A stretch of DNA of 13,429 nt from Byssochlamys sp. IMV 00236. Lineage: Eukaryota; Ascomycota; Eurotiomycetes; Eurotiales; Thermoascaceae. A program made the translations under genes and the position numbers. The stretch is from assembly GCA_001931875.2 (NCBI GenBank), contig MSJH02000162.1, forward strand, positions 1 to 13,429, given 5' to 3'. Positions within the stretch are counted from its first letter, which is position 1. Each line of letters starts with the position of its first letter. The notes below the pieces were generated by a model. The model saw only the letters and a list, made by a program, of their open reading frames with translations, was not told the origin of the DNA and ran no database searches. Below, piece after piece: positions 1 through 7,700 of the stretch.

Positions 1-1085
1 ATCTTGTCCAAACAGTGCTGTCTTTACCAACATAGAAGTCGCGATATGGGAAGCAGCCTTCTTGGCACTTTCAAAAGTTTCAGCTCCCTGGAAGAAAGAG
101 AGAGATGAGCATAATATTGTTAATATATATTGAATTGTACCTTGATATGAAGAGTAACAAACTTGGTCGCTCCTTCGCCATCCCGAACGACTAATTGAGC
201 AAGTTCTGCGGCGAATTGTGTCAAATGATCTCTAAAAGCCTCAAAATCGCTCCCTTCAGATTCGATACGTACGTTACTTGCACCATTAGCAAGCACAGAG
301 ATGGTGTCATTCGTACTCATATCGCCATCAATGCTGATAGAATTGAAGCTACGGTCAACAGCGTATTTTAACGCCTTCTGAAGCAGATCTGGCTTGACAT
401 ATGCATCGGTAACCATAAAGCCAAGTAAAGTAGCCATGTTTGGGTGAATCATACCAGCACCTTTTGCAATACCTGCCATTCTAAATTTTGCATTTTGCAA
501 ATTAAATTCACCTGAGCGCAATTTGGGAAAAGTGTCGGTTGTCATATAAGCTTCTGCGGCCATTGCCCAACCTGACTTGTGTTCTGAAGAGAGATTAGCA
601 TAGGCGTCACGGATGCCTGCTTCTATCTTGTTCATTGGTAAGTTTTGTCCTATTACACCAGTTGACATGGTCAAAGCAGACAAGGGCTGATTTGTCAATT
701 CATCTACAATTGATCTCATTTTCTTCGCATCAGCAATTCCTTGAGCTCCAGTGACAGCATTGGCGCAACCAGAGTTGGTGACTACAGCAAAGACTTTGTC
801 ATTGTTCTGGTTCAGCGTTTCCTTACTGACCAGGACAGGGGCCGCTTGGAATTTGTTAGTAGTGAATACAGCAGCAGCAGAGCATGGGAATTCAGACACG
901 ACAAGCGCCACATCGCTGTTCTTGTTCTTTTTTATACCAGCAGCAACACCAGATGCCTTAAATCCTGCTGGATATAGACCGGATTGAGCTATAAGTGATT
1001 GCTTACGTGTGCTCAAATGACTATATGTATTTGAGTAAAATCTAAGTTGCAATTGCTTGCCTAATCGATTGTGCAAACGAAACAT
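1..1085 (-). CDS. ARG7: Ornithine acetyltransferase / glutamate N-acetyltransferase (ArgJ family), 3' end outside window
   Basis: The enzyme moves the acetyl group from N-acetylornithine to glutamate in the mitochondrial arginine pathway, recycling acetyl groups. Two exons are visible: 141-1085 (315 codons) and 1-87 (29 codons), separated by a 53-nt intron at 88-140 (GTAC...CCAG, phase 0). Across the junction the protein reads HIK-GAETFESAKKAAS, as expected in this family, and it runs off the window at SMLVKTALFGQD. The self-cleavage site is seen as GAGMIHPNMATLL, with the predicted nucleophile Thr219 after Ala218. STGVIG at 141-146 fits the oxyanion-hole Thr-Gly pair, and NSGCANA lies at 104-110. 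The first 30 or so residues are rich in Arg, Lys, Ser and hydroxyl residues with almost no acids, which suits a mitochondrial presequence and supports the ATG at 1085. Roughly 90-100 C-terminal residues are missing because of the window edge. ARG7 is the yeast name. Confidence 0.95.
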
Positions 1086-1100
1086 GTAAAAAGAATAAAA

Positions 1101-1114
1101 GAGAGAGAGAGAGA
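1101..1114. repeat. GA dinucleotide microsatellite
   Basis: (GA)7, followed by an imperfect GACAGAGA. It lies about 16-29 bp upstream of the ARG7 start codon, so it is probably in the 5' leader or core promoter. Confidence 0.85.
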
Positions 1115-1191
1115 CAGAGATGTCGATAAAAGATAAGAAAAAATCAATGGATCAGTACAGCATCTGATTTAAAAGTCAGAAAGTATAATTC

Positions 1192-1200
1192 ATGAGTCAT
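1192..1200 (-). promoter_or_regulatory. Perfect Gcn4/AP-1 type site (general amino-acid control element) upstream of ARG7
   Basis: On the minus strand the sequence reads ATGACTCAT, the near-palindromic optimum for the bZIP activator Gcn4/CPC1 in yeast and Neurospora. It sits 107 bp upstream of the ARG7 start codon, a usual distance for such sites. ARG genes are classic targets of this factor, so the placement fits the gene. That the site is bound in this organism is inference. Confidence 0.65.
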
Positions 1201-1314
1201 GATCAATGAGTTGCACAAACCTTGACAGGTCATTACTCCATATACTTACCGAAGTAGGTTTTTACACCTTACATTTTTAATTATCAGCAAGGATAAAGAG
1301 AAAGGATGTGGCGT

Positions 1315-1332
1315 AGAGAGAGAGAGAGAGAG
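1315..1332. repeat. AG dinucleotide microsatellite
   Basis: (AG)9 in the middle of the ARG7/POL3 divergent promoter. Confidence 0.85.
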
Positions 1333-1533
1333 CAAGATAAAGAGTCCCTTAGTGTTTACAATAACATTGTAACCATGGTGACCATGAACAGCTTTTATTA
1401 TTCGACTTTATAAAGTATTATATCAAAGTAAAGAATTATGCTGTAATGGGAATAATGCAAAAAAAAAAAAAAAGAGAAACAGTGAGGCTACCTTTTCTCA
1501 GCTGCGTGTCACGGTCTTTGGTAAGTTAAAGCT

Positions 1534-1539
1534 ACGCGT
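1534..1539. promoter_or_regulatory. MluI cell-cycle box (ACGCGT) 50 bp upstream of POL3
   Basis: ACGCGT is the core bound by MBF (Mbp1/Swi6; Res1-Cdc10 in fission yeast), which switches on DNA replication genes at G1/S. Yeast replication genes including POL3 carry such boxes. I noticed no second copy of the hexamer in the window, and this one lies directly before the T-rich leader of the DNA polymerase delta gene. Function here is inferred from sequence and context only. Confidence 0.6.
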
Positions 1540-1588
1540 TTATCGTGTCGTGTTTTTTTTTTTAATTTTTTTTTTTTTCTTTAAAAAA

Positions 1589-4500
1589 ATGTCTAATCAA
1601 GATATTGAATTGTCGTCTGCACCATTTGCACCTCATAGCAACATCAAGAAAAGAAAAACTACTCATAATGGCTCTTCGCAGCAACTAAGCTCGTTTGAGC
1701 ATGAGTTACAAGCATTAAATGAACATATGGATCTCGATATCAAAGGTGCTTGTCTTTTATAGATCTATTAATCTTTGTAACTGATAAGTCTTTTAGCTGA
1801 AAATACAGAAGCTGCTTGGGCTCGTCCTCCACCTCCACCTATTGATCCTTCAAAGGATTCTATTGGTAATTACAAATAACAGGCTTTACTTTACCTTTTT
1901 ACCAAGATCATACTAGTGTTTCAACAGATTGAAGTCGATGAATACATGAATTACAATATCCGCCAGCCCATGATCAGAATGTATGGCGTTACCAAGGTAA
2001 CTGCTTTTCTTTTCCCAAAAAACAGCAAGCACTAGAAATATTAACTCTATTGAAGGCCGGAAATAGTGTTCTTTGCCATGTGAAGGGATTCTATCCTTAT
2101 TTCTACTTTCCAGCTCCAAGAGGCTTTCAACATAGTCATCTTCCAGCATTGAAGCAATCTCTTTCGGTTAGTAGCAACGCTTATATAAACCAAATGTCAA
2201 TCAGTTTCTGATCAACTCGATCTAGTCTGCCCTTGGATTCAATAATGTCGTTCATTCCTTGGAAATTGTCATGAAACAGAGCATTTATGGCTTCAATGGC
2301 AACAAAAAGTCGCCTTTTATACGAGTCACAGTGTTGGATCCAAGGGATATCTCAAAGTGTAAGAACAAGATAGAAGCAGGCGTATATGTCCCTGGTTTGG
2401 AAAATCCTTGTCAGTCTGATACAACATTCGAAAGCAATCTTAGTTATGTTCTTCGATTCATGATTGACTGTAAAGTGATGGGCTCAAATTGGATTGAACT
2501 GCCTGCTGGAACATACTCCTTTTTGGAAACAAAGACATCACATGCACAAATAGAAGTCGAGATACAGTAAGTTCAAGCAAAAGGAATAGAAAAGGAAAAC
2601 TAGTGATGTAACACATTCTGCTGATAGATATGATCAACTCATTAGTTACTCTTCAGAAGGCGAATGGTCCGATATTGCTCCATTGAGAATTCTAAGTTTC
2701 GATATTGAATGCGCTGGTAGAAAGGGGGTATTTCCTGAACCTAGTATGGATCCTGTTATTCAGATTGCATCTGTTGTTCAGATACAAGGTAAGAGAACCA
2801 GAGAAAAACTTGGTTATCCCAAGCTTAACACTTGTGATATCTAGGTCATAAAAAGCCATTTATCAGAAATGTTTTTACCTTGGATACTTGTGCACCTATC
2901 GTGGGCTCCCAAGTGCTATCATTTCAAGACGAGAAAGAACTTTTGCAAAAGTGGAGTGACTTTATAAGAGAAGTTGACCCTGATATGATCATTGGCTATA
3001 ACACCACAAACTTTGATTTTCCATACTTGCTGGATCGAGCACAACACTTGGGAGTTACAAAGTTTCCATTTTTAGGCAGAATAAAAAACATCAAAACAGA
3101 GGCAAAGGATACAAAATTTCAATCTAAAGCCTTTGGTACACGTGAAAACAAATCAATCAACCTTGAAGGTCGTCTCCAATTGGATATTCTTCAAGCTGTT
3201 CAAAGAGATTATAAACTTCGCTCATATACCCTCAACTCTGTCTCTGCAGAATTTCTGGGCGAACAAAAGGAAGATGTGCATCACTCGATTATTACTGAAC
3301 TACAGAAAGAATCCCCAGAATCTCGTCGACGTTTGGCTGTTTATTGTCTAAAGGACGCCTTTTTACCATTAAGATTGATGGACAAGCTCATGCTATTGTT
3401 CAATTATACAGAAATGGCCAGAGTTACAGGTATTCCCTTCAACTACATCTTGGTCCGTGGACAGCAAATCAAGGTCGTATCACAGCTATACCGTCGTGCG
3501 CGTGAACAAGACTTGGTTATTCCTGTTATCAAATCGGAAATGATGGATGAGCCATATGAAGGTGCTACAGTCATTGATCCTGAAAAAGGCTATTATGATG
3601 TACCCATTGCCACTTTAGATTTCACGTCACTGTATCCATCTATCATGCAAGCTCACAACTTATGCTATACAACGCTCGTGAAGCCTGATGTTGTAAGAGA
3701 GCTGGGTCTGGTCAAAGATGTAGACTATGAAGTTACTCCTAACAACGATATGTTTGTTAAACCAAACCAAAGAAAGGGACTGCTTCCAGAAATTTTAGCT
3801 GATCTCTTGAGTGCTCGTAAACGCGCCAAGAACGATTTGAAAAAAGAAACTGATCCCTCTAGGCGCGCTGTGTTGGACGGAAGACAGTTGGCATTGAAGA
3901 TTAGCGCCAACTCTGTCTATGGTTTTACTGGCGCCACTGTTGGAAAGCTGCCATGTCTTCAGATATCTTCTAGTGTCACTGCCTACGGTCGTGCAATGAT
4001 TTTAAAGACAAAAGAAGCAGTAGAAGAGCACTTTTCGAAAAAGAATGGATACAAGCATGACGCCAAGGTTATCTATGGTGATACAGATTCAGTCATGGTC
4101 AAGTTTGGTGTGGATAACTTGAAAGAAGCAATGGAATTGGGCAGAGAAGGAGCCAGAATTGTGACTGAAAAGTTTATTCGTCCTATTAACCTTGATTTTG
4201 AAAAAGTGTATTTCCCATATCTGCTGATTAATAAAAAAAGATATGCTGGGCTCTATTGGACAAGAGAAGATAAATATGATAAACTAGACGCTAAAGGTAT
4301 CGAGGTAAGATTGACATTCTTTGGGGTTTTTCTTGTGGTAACCTTTCTTTCTTCTAGACTGTTCGACGTGATAATTGCCGTCTTGTGCAGAATGTCATTG
4401 CCAAGTGCCTTGACAAGCTGTTAATTCAACGTGATGTGGAAGGTGCAAAAGCTTTTGTAAAGCAAACTATTGCAGATCTGCTGCAAAACAAGGTGGATCT

Positions 4501-5230
4501 GTCGCAACTGGTCATCACCAAGGCACTAAGTAAGTCTGATTATACTAACAAGCAACCTCACGTTGAATTGGCCGAACGCATGAGAAAGAGAGACCCTGGG
4601 TCTGCCCCTGCTCTTGGTGATCGAGTTGCCTATGTGATCATTAGAGCAGGCAACAACACTCCTACTTATGAAAGATCAGAAGACCCTCTCTATGTGTTGG
4701 ATAACAATATTCCTATCGACACCAAGTATTATCTTGAGCACCAACTATCAAATCCAATCATGCGTATTTTTGAACCCATTCTGGGTGATAAAACAGATAG
4801 TCTATGTAGTGTATTCACTGATGAAGTCAATCGTTATCACTAATCATGTTCTTTTTATTTAGTGAGTGGTGCACACACTCGTACAGTGAACATTGCTACC
4901 CCCACCGTAGGAGGTTTAATGCGGTTTGCAGTGAAAACAGCCACCTGTCTTTCATGTAAGGCAGCACTTCCCAAGGGCGATAATTCAGCAACCTGTAAAC
5001 AATGTAGAGATAAATTACCCGAACTGTATCAACATCATCTCAATAACTTGAACGAACTTGAAGTCAAGTTTTCAAGGTTATGGACACAATGTCAACGATG
5101 CCAACAATCACTACATCAGGATGTTATTTGCTCAAATAACGATTGTCCCATCTTTTATATGCGTAAAAAGGTGCAAAAGGACATGAATGAAATAACTGAG
5201 AAACTAAACAGATTTGACTATGAATGGTAA
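1589..5230 (+). CDS. POL3: DNA polymerase delta catalytic subunit (family B), nine exons, 1064 aa
   Basis: This is the main lagging-strand replicative polymerase with 3'-5' proofreading, acting in the nucleus with PCNA. Exons: 1589-1745, 1797-1865, 1917-1996, 2056-2166, 2226-2566, 2628-2788, 2845-4304, 4358-4805, 4863-5230; introns are 51-61 nt and the total is 1065 codons with stop. Exonuclease motifs: FDIECAG with D278/E280, [11 protein letters not shown] with D364, and YCLKD with D477. Polymerase motifs: [12 protein letters not shown] (D565); [20 protein letters not shown] (D719, D721); then KKRYAGL. The C-terminus has CysA (C971, C974, C987, C990, zinc, PCNA contact) and CysB (C1019, C1022, C1032, C1037, 4Fe-4S). 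KKRK at 20-23 is a possible nuclear signal. The start at 1589 is chosen because in-frame sequence before it is only poly-T translation. Length is near yeast (1097) and human (1107). The intron 8 donor (GTAGTG) is the weakest junction, but it gives the expected [10 protein letters not shown]. Confidence 0.97.
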
Positions 5231-5235
5231 ATAAA
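5230..5235 (+). terminator. AATAAA poly(A) signal overlapping the POL3 stop codon
   Basis: AATAAA begins on the last base of the TAA stop. It is the only such hexamer I see before the SIVA start codon at 5299, so the POL3 3' UTR must be very short or transcripts must run into the next gene. Confidence 0.45.
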
Positions 5236-5274
5236 GACAAGCTCTTGCGGACTTTAAACATGATTGTTTCCTTT

Positions 5275-5287
5275 TCTCTCTCTCTCT
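5275..5287. repeat. TC dinucleotide tract in the POL3-SIVA gap
   Basis: An uninterrupted (TC)6 run followed by T4, lying 11-24 bp before the proposed SIVA start. Pyrimidine tracts of this kind are common just upstream of start codons in fungi. Confidence 0.8.
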
Positions 5288-5298
5288 TTTATTTTCTA

Positions 5299-5775
5299 AT
5301 GACCAAAAGACCATTAGAAGACGCCAGTTTTGCAAACGTGTTACGACAAAAGCCAAGAGAAGATATCTCCTTTAAGCATCAAAATGGCATGTTGACCTTT
5401 TCAATGATAATAAAAAAAAAGAGTAGGGAAGTTTGAACTAATTTTCTAATTAGCAAAGCAAACTGTTCAACTGTTAATGAATGCTCAAAGGAATCTTTTA
5501 ATACCACAACCAAACAATGACAATAACAATAATACGTCGAGTACATGTTATCGCTGTAGTCATAATACGTGCATAAAATGTACCTATTGTGAACACGTCT
5601 TTTGTAATAATTGTATACAACAATGCATAACGTGTCAGCTACCTTATTGCACAACCTGCTCAGAGATAGAGTAAGAATATGAACAACCCAAAAAGACATT
5701 TTCTCTGAATGCATATTTAATAGTTATTCACAACCTATGGAGCAAGTATTTTGCTTCACTTGCAAACAGACATAA
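5299..5775 (+). CDS. SIVA1: SIVA-domain cysteine-rich protein, three exons, 130 aa
   Basis: Proposed exons are 5299-5422, 5454-5670 and 5724-5775 (131 codons with stop). The C-terminal half has 13 cysteines (73, 76, 81, 84, 87, 92, 95, 99, 102, 107, 110, 124, 127). From C84 to C110 the spacing C-x2-C-x4-C-x2-C-x3-C-x2-C-x4-C-x2-C equals that of the zinc-binding C-terminal domain of animal SIVA, and the last exon supplies DYSQPMEQVFCFTC, matching the final SIVA Cys pair. The N-terminus MTKRPLEDASF resembles the MPKR start of SIVA, and KTKQTVQLLMNAQ matches the EKTKRLLFLGAQ segment. Between them is a low-complexity Asn run (62-68). Animal SIVA binds TNF-receptor tails and other partners; the role in fungi is unknown to me. 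The weak point is the first intron (5423-5453): only 31 nt with donor GTAGGG, yet it restores both frame and homology. Confidence 0.75.
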
Positions 5776-6045
5776 GACATATCACATTCAATATATATAC
5801 ATGGCATCTTATGTTGAATAGAGGGAAAGAGAAGAAGAGCATCAGAAGAAGAAAAGAGAGAGAGAGAGAGTCGTTTTATCATTTGTATCTAATTAAACAA
5901 CCATTGTGTGCACTGTCTTTTATTTTTTGTTATTCAGTCAAAAGGGAAATTCGGTGGCTTGGGGAGTGGACTCCAAAAAAAAATATTTCTCAATACGGGC
6001 CCTCCAGTTCCAATTGTTCTTTCTTTTTACCACTTTGTATTAAAC
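5776..6045. promoter_or_regulatory. SIVA 3' flank and RPS21 promoter (270 bp)
   Basis: No gene is supported here. It contains an (AG)8 tract at 5855-5870, CAGTCAAA at 5935-5942 (seven of eight bases of the fission-yeast Homol-D box CAGTCACA of ribosomal protein genes), a GGGCCC palindrome at about 5998-6003 and a pyrimidine-rich leader before the ATG. The Homol-D likeness is only suggestive. Confidence 0.45.
5855..5870. repeat. AG dinucleotide microsatellite
   Basis: (AG)8 about 175-190 bp upstream of the RPS21 start codon, within a longer purine-rich stretch (5821-5870). Confidence 0.85.
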
Positions 6046-6431
6046 ATGGAGAACTCTGAAGGCCAACTTGTTGATCTCTACATTCCTCGCAAGTGGTAAA
6101 TAATAAAACTTGTATATACGGTTTATCTTTTTTGACATTGACATTCTATATGTAAATTATAGCTCTGCCACCAACCGTCTCATTACTGCCAAGGACCATG
6201 CCTCTGTTCAAATTAATGTAGGCGATGTCAATGCTGATGGTCGTTATGCCAACACCTTCTCCACCTATGCTTTCTGTGGCTTTGTTCGTAAGGAAGCTGA
6301 ATCTGACGACTCCCTCAATCGTCTTGCTCAACAAGATGGCTGTAAGTATTGTAATAATATATGTTACTGTCATTTGCTAACATTTATGTGTGTGTACAGA
6401 CTTGAAGAACGTCTTCTCTTACCAACAATAA
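6046..6431 (+). CDS. RPS21: Ribosomal protein eS21 (small subunit), three exons, 86 aa
   Basis: A small-subunit protein of the cytosolic ribosome needed for late 18S rRNA processing. Exons: 6046-6095, 6163-6341, 6400-6431; introns are 67 and 58 nt. The total is 87 codons with stop, as in yeast Rps21 (87 aa). The protein begins [18 protein letters not shown]; Cys17 is formed across the first junction (TG + C). Hallmarks follow: [16 protein letters not shown], and [14 protein letters not shown], ending [10 protein letters not shown]. The last exon carries only ten sense codons. An AATAAA overlaps the stop codon (6427-6432). The middle insertion region ([20 protein letters not shown]) is typical of the family. 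Identification is secure. Confidence 0.97.
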
Positions 6432-6432
6432 A
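6427..6432 (+). terminator. AATAAA poly(A) signal overlapping the RPS21 stop codon
   Basis: The hexamer starts inside the last Gln codon and spans the stop. The convergent SRP9 gene ends at 6529, leaving a 97-bp gap for both 3' ends. Confidence 0.45.
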
Positions 6433-6495
6433 CATATAAAAATAAGCGTTTGTCTTAATTAATAAAAGCAACCGTCTTTTTTGATGAGTGTTTTT

Positions 6496-6501
6496 TTTAT
6501 T
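6496..6501 (-). terminator. AATAAA poly(A) signal of SRP9
   Basis: On the minus strand AATAAA lies 28 nt past the SRP9 stop codon, followed by an A-rich stretch. Confidence 0.5.
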
Positions 6502-6528
6502 GGGATATCAAAACTTGCTATATATAAC

Positions 6529-7066
6529 TTATCGTCTCTTTTTTCCTTTTTTTCCTTTTGGTGCCTGCTTTGGCGCTGTTGCCTTTGTCTTTGAAGGAGC
6601 TGCCTTTGGGGCTTGCTCAGTTGCTTCTGCCATTATCGTGTCTTCTTCTATAAAGGAAAGCTTGTTAGTAATCCTTTGTTTTACATGATTCTTTAAAGTC
6701 ATCACTCACCGATGGGTCCTTTACTCATCATCTGCAACATTAAGTCACTGTTTAAGCTGATAAACTTTTTCAAGTCAGTCATTTGGTTCGTTTTATATTT
6801 GATATTCTGTATTCTAATCGTTAGTCCTTCTTTCTCTTTCTCTATAATAATATCTAAAGTACATTACAGTTCTATCATCTGTCACTTTCAAGACAAGTTC
6901 CCCATTTCCACGGTGGAATGTATGCACATAACGAGTCTAGAGTAAAAAAAAATAAAATAAATAACAAGCGTAGAGGTATATTCCTTGTTTACATTACTTG
7001 TTCAGGCGAAGCAACATAGATGTCTATTGCTGCCTTTTGAAACTCGTCCCAATTGCTAATATACAT
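6529..7066 (-). CDS. SRP9: Signal recognition particle subunit SRP9, four exons, 117 aa
   Basis: SRP9 pairs with SRP14 on the Alu domain of SRP RNA and slows translation while ribosomes are carried to the ER. Exons: 6998-7066, 6868-6936, 6710-6806, 6529-6647; introns are 61, 61 and 62 nt. The total is 118 codons with stop. The start MYISNWDEFQKAA matches the family's WEEF helix, then TRYVHTFHRGNGELVLKVTDD and YKTNQMTDLKKF follow with the same residue spacing as animal SRP9. The third exon uses acceptor AATACAG, in frame; a TAG acceptor seven bases upstream would break the frame. The last 25 residues are an Ala/Lys/Pro tail ending KGKKGKKRR, not found in the 86-aa human protein but reminiscent of SRP14 tails. 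Yeasts use the larger Srp21 here. No single reading frame covers the gene, so the model rests on the splice joins. Confidence 0.9.
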
Positions 7067-7326
7067 AACGTAATTTGGAGATAAATCAACTCAAGCATTG
7101 AAATTCAATATAGTTGGTTTATAACAGCGCACAAGCTGAATATAAGCCACTATTGCACTTTAAAGATCAAAAAAAAATGGGAGCCAAATTGCACTCAATG
7201 CCTCCCCCCTGACTCAGCTTAAGACAAAGTAACATTTACAAAATATGCAAGTTGAGAAGAGATAATATATTTATTTCTATGACAGGCGTGTGTTCTTTGT
7301 TCTTTGTATTATAGTTTCGAAAGCCA
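7067..7326. other. SRP9 upstream region and 3' flank of the small peptide gene (260 bp)
   Basis: No open frame with family likeness is seen here. Seen: TGACTCA at 7210-7216 directly joined to CCCCT at 7206-7210, an A9 run near 7170, and the minus-strand AATAAA at 7270-7275. The TGACTCA core is a Gcn4/AP-1 half-type site without the full nine-base optimum. Confidence 0.4.
7270..7275 (-). terminator. AATAAA poly(A) signal after the small peptide ORF
   Basis: On the minus strand the hexamer lies about 52 nt past the stop codon at 7327, a usual distance, which gives some support to the small ORF being transcribed. Confidence 0.35.
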
Positions 7327-7497
7327 TCATGTTTGGTGAATATTAGGTATATTGCCAGTCAAAAGGTATCTGTTCTTTTCCCCTTGTGCAGTGATTTTTT
7401 GTCTAATTGATTCTGGCAACGAATAGGTAATAGGTATTGGATAACCCATGACTACTAAAGAAATGAGAATGATAAAGTATGAAGCTTGCAATTTCAT
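7327..7497 (-). CDS. Possible small secreted peptide, 56 aa, function unknown
   Basis: I do not recognise a family. The reading frame from the ATG at 7497 gives a textbook signal peptide: MKLQASYFIILISLVVMG has one Lys then a long hydrophobic core, with likely cleavage after VMG or the nearby TYS. The remaining 30-38 residues are polar, lack cysteine and contain one KITAQGEKNRY segment. The frame is open further upstream (to 7548), but the ATG at 7497 best starts the signal and lies 33-45 nt after a TATA-like element. An AATAAA follows the stop. The ORF is single-exon, unlike its neighbours, and could be chance in AT-rich DNA. An overlapping plus-strand ORF (7448-7660) has no such support. 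Confidence 0.35.
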   Translation of the reverse strand: MKLQASYFIILISLVVMGYPIPITYSLPESIRQKITAQGEKNRYLLTGNIPNIHQT

Positions 7498-7529
7498 CGT
7501 CTTTATGAAAGAAAAAGAAAGACACTGGT

Positions 7530-7542
7530 ATTTATATTTATA
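7530..7542 (-). promoter_or_regulatory. TATA-like element before the small peptide ORF
   Basis: The minus strand reads TATAAATATAAAT, a strong TATA match, followed by a CT-rich stretch and then the ATG at 7497. It would imply a very short leader. Confidence 0.4.
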
Positions 7543-7615
7543 TGTCATGCAAAAGGTAGATCATTTGGGAAGCCTCCTTAATAATTATTCACTTGGCATT
7601 AAAGTAGCTGTACAT

Positions 7616-7621
7616 TTTATT
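7616..7621 (-). terminator. AATAAA poly(A) signal downstream of XRN1
   Basis: The minus-strand AATAAA lies about 80 nt after the XRN1 stop at 7701. It is consistent with transcription ending before the small peptide promoter. Confidence 0.4.
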
Positions 7622-7700
7622 TATGGAAACATAAATAAAAATGGGTATATGCTCAATTGATAACCCATTAAATACATCACTTCATACACAGGACGGGTCT

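Larger units (their letters stand above)
1086..1588. promoter_or_regulatory. Divergent intergenic promoter between ARG7 and POL3 (503 bp)
   Basis: No gene is supported in this gap. It holds the 5' flanks of two genes transcribed away from each other. Seen directly: two GA/AG microsatellites (1101-1114 and 1315-1332), a 14-base A run at 1459-1473, a long interrupted T tract at about 1552-1582 just before the POL3 start, a Gcn4-type palindrome on the ARG7 side and an MluI-box on the POL3 side. The last two are listed separately. TATA-like stretches are not clear on either side. Confidence 0.7.

Noticed and set aside
741..987. Two overlapping plus-strand ORFs of 78 codons
   Set aside because: They lie antisense inside the conserved ARG7 coding exon, show no family likeness and are shadows of its codon pattern.
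1550..1588. N-terminal extension of POL3 rich in Phe
   Set aside because: The 13 extra residues are translation of a poly-T tract and would need a start upstream of a normal AUG; the ATG at 1589 fits the family better.
1913..2149. Minus-strand ORF across POL3 exons 3-4
   Set aside because: It spans two exons and an intron of the confidently modelled POL3 gene on the other strand and has no recognisable product.
1589..5230. POL3 as a broken gene or a transposon-type family B polymerase
   Set aside because: Every frame break falls at a GT...AG intron that restores conserved protein, and the CysA/CysB C-terminus is specific to eukaryotic replicative polymerases.
7067..7326. tRNA or other small RNA gene in the SRP9 upstream gap
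   Set aside because: No A-box/B-box pair or cloverleaf-like stems could be found by eye.
7448..7660. Plus-strand 70-codon ORF
   Set aside because: It is antisense to the small peptide ORF and XRN1 3' flank, with no domain, no promoter and no signal; likely chance.
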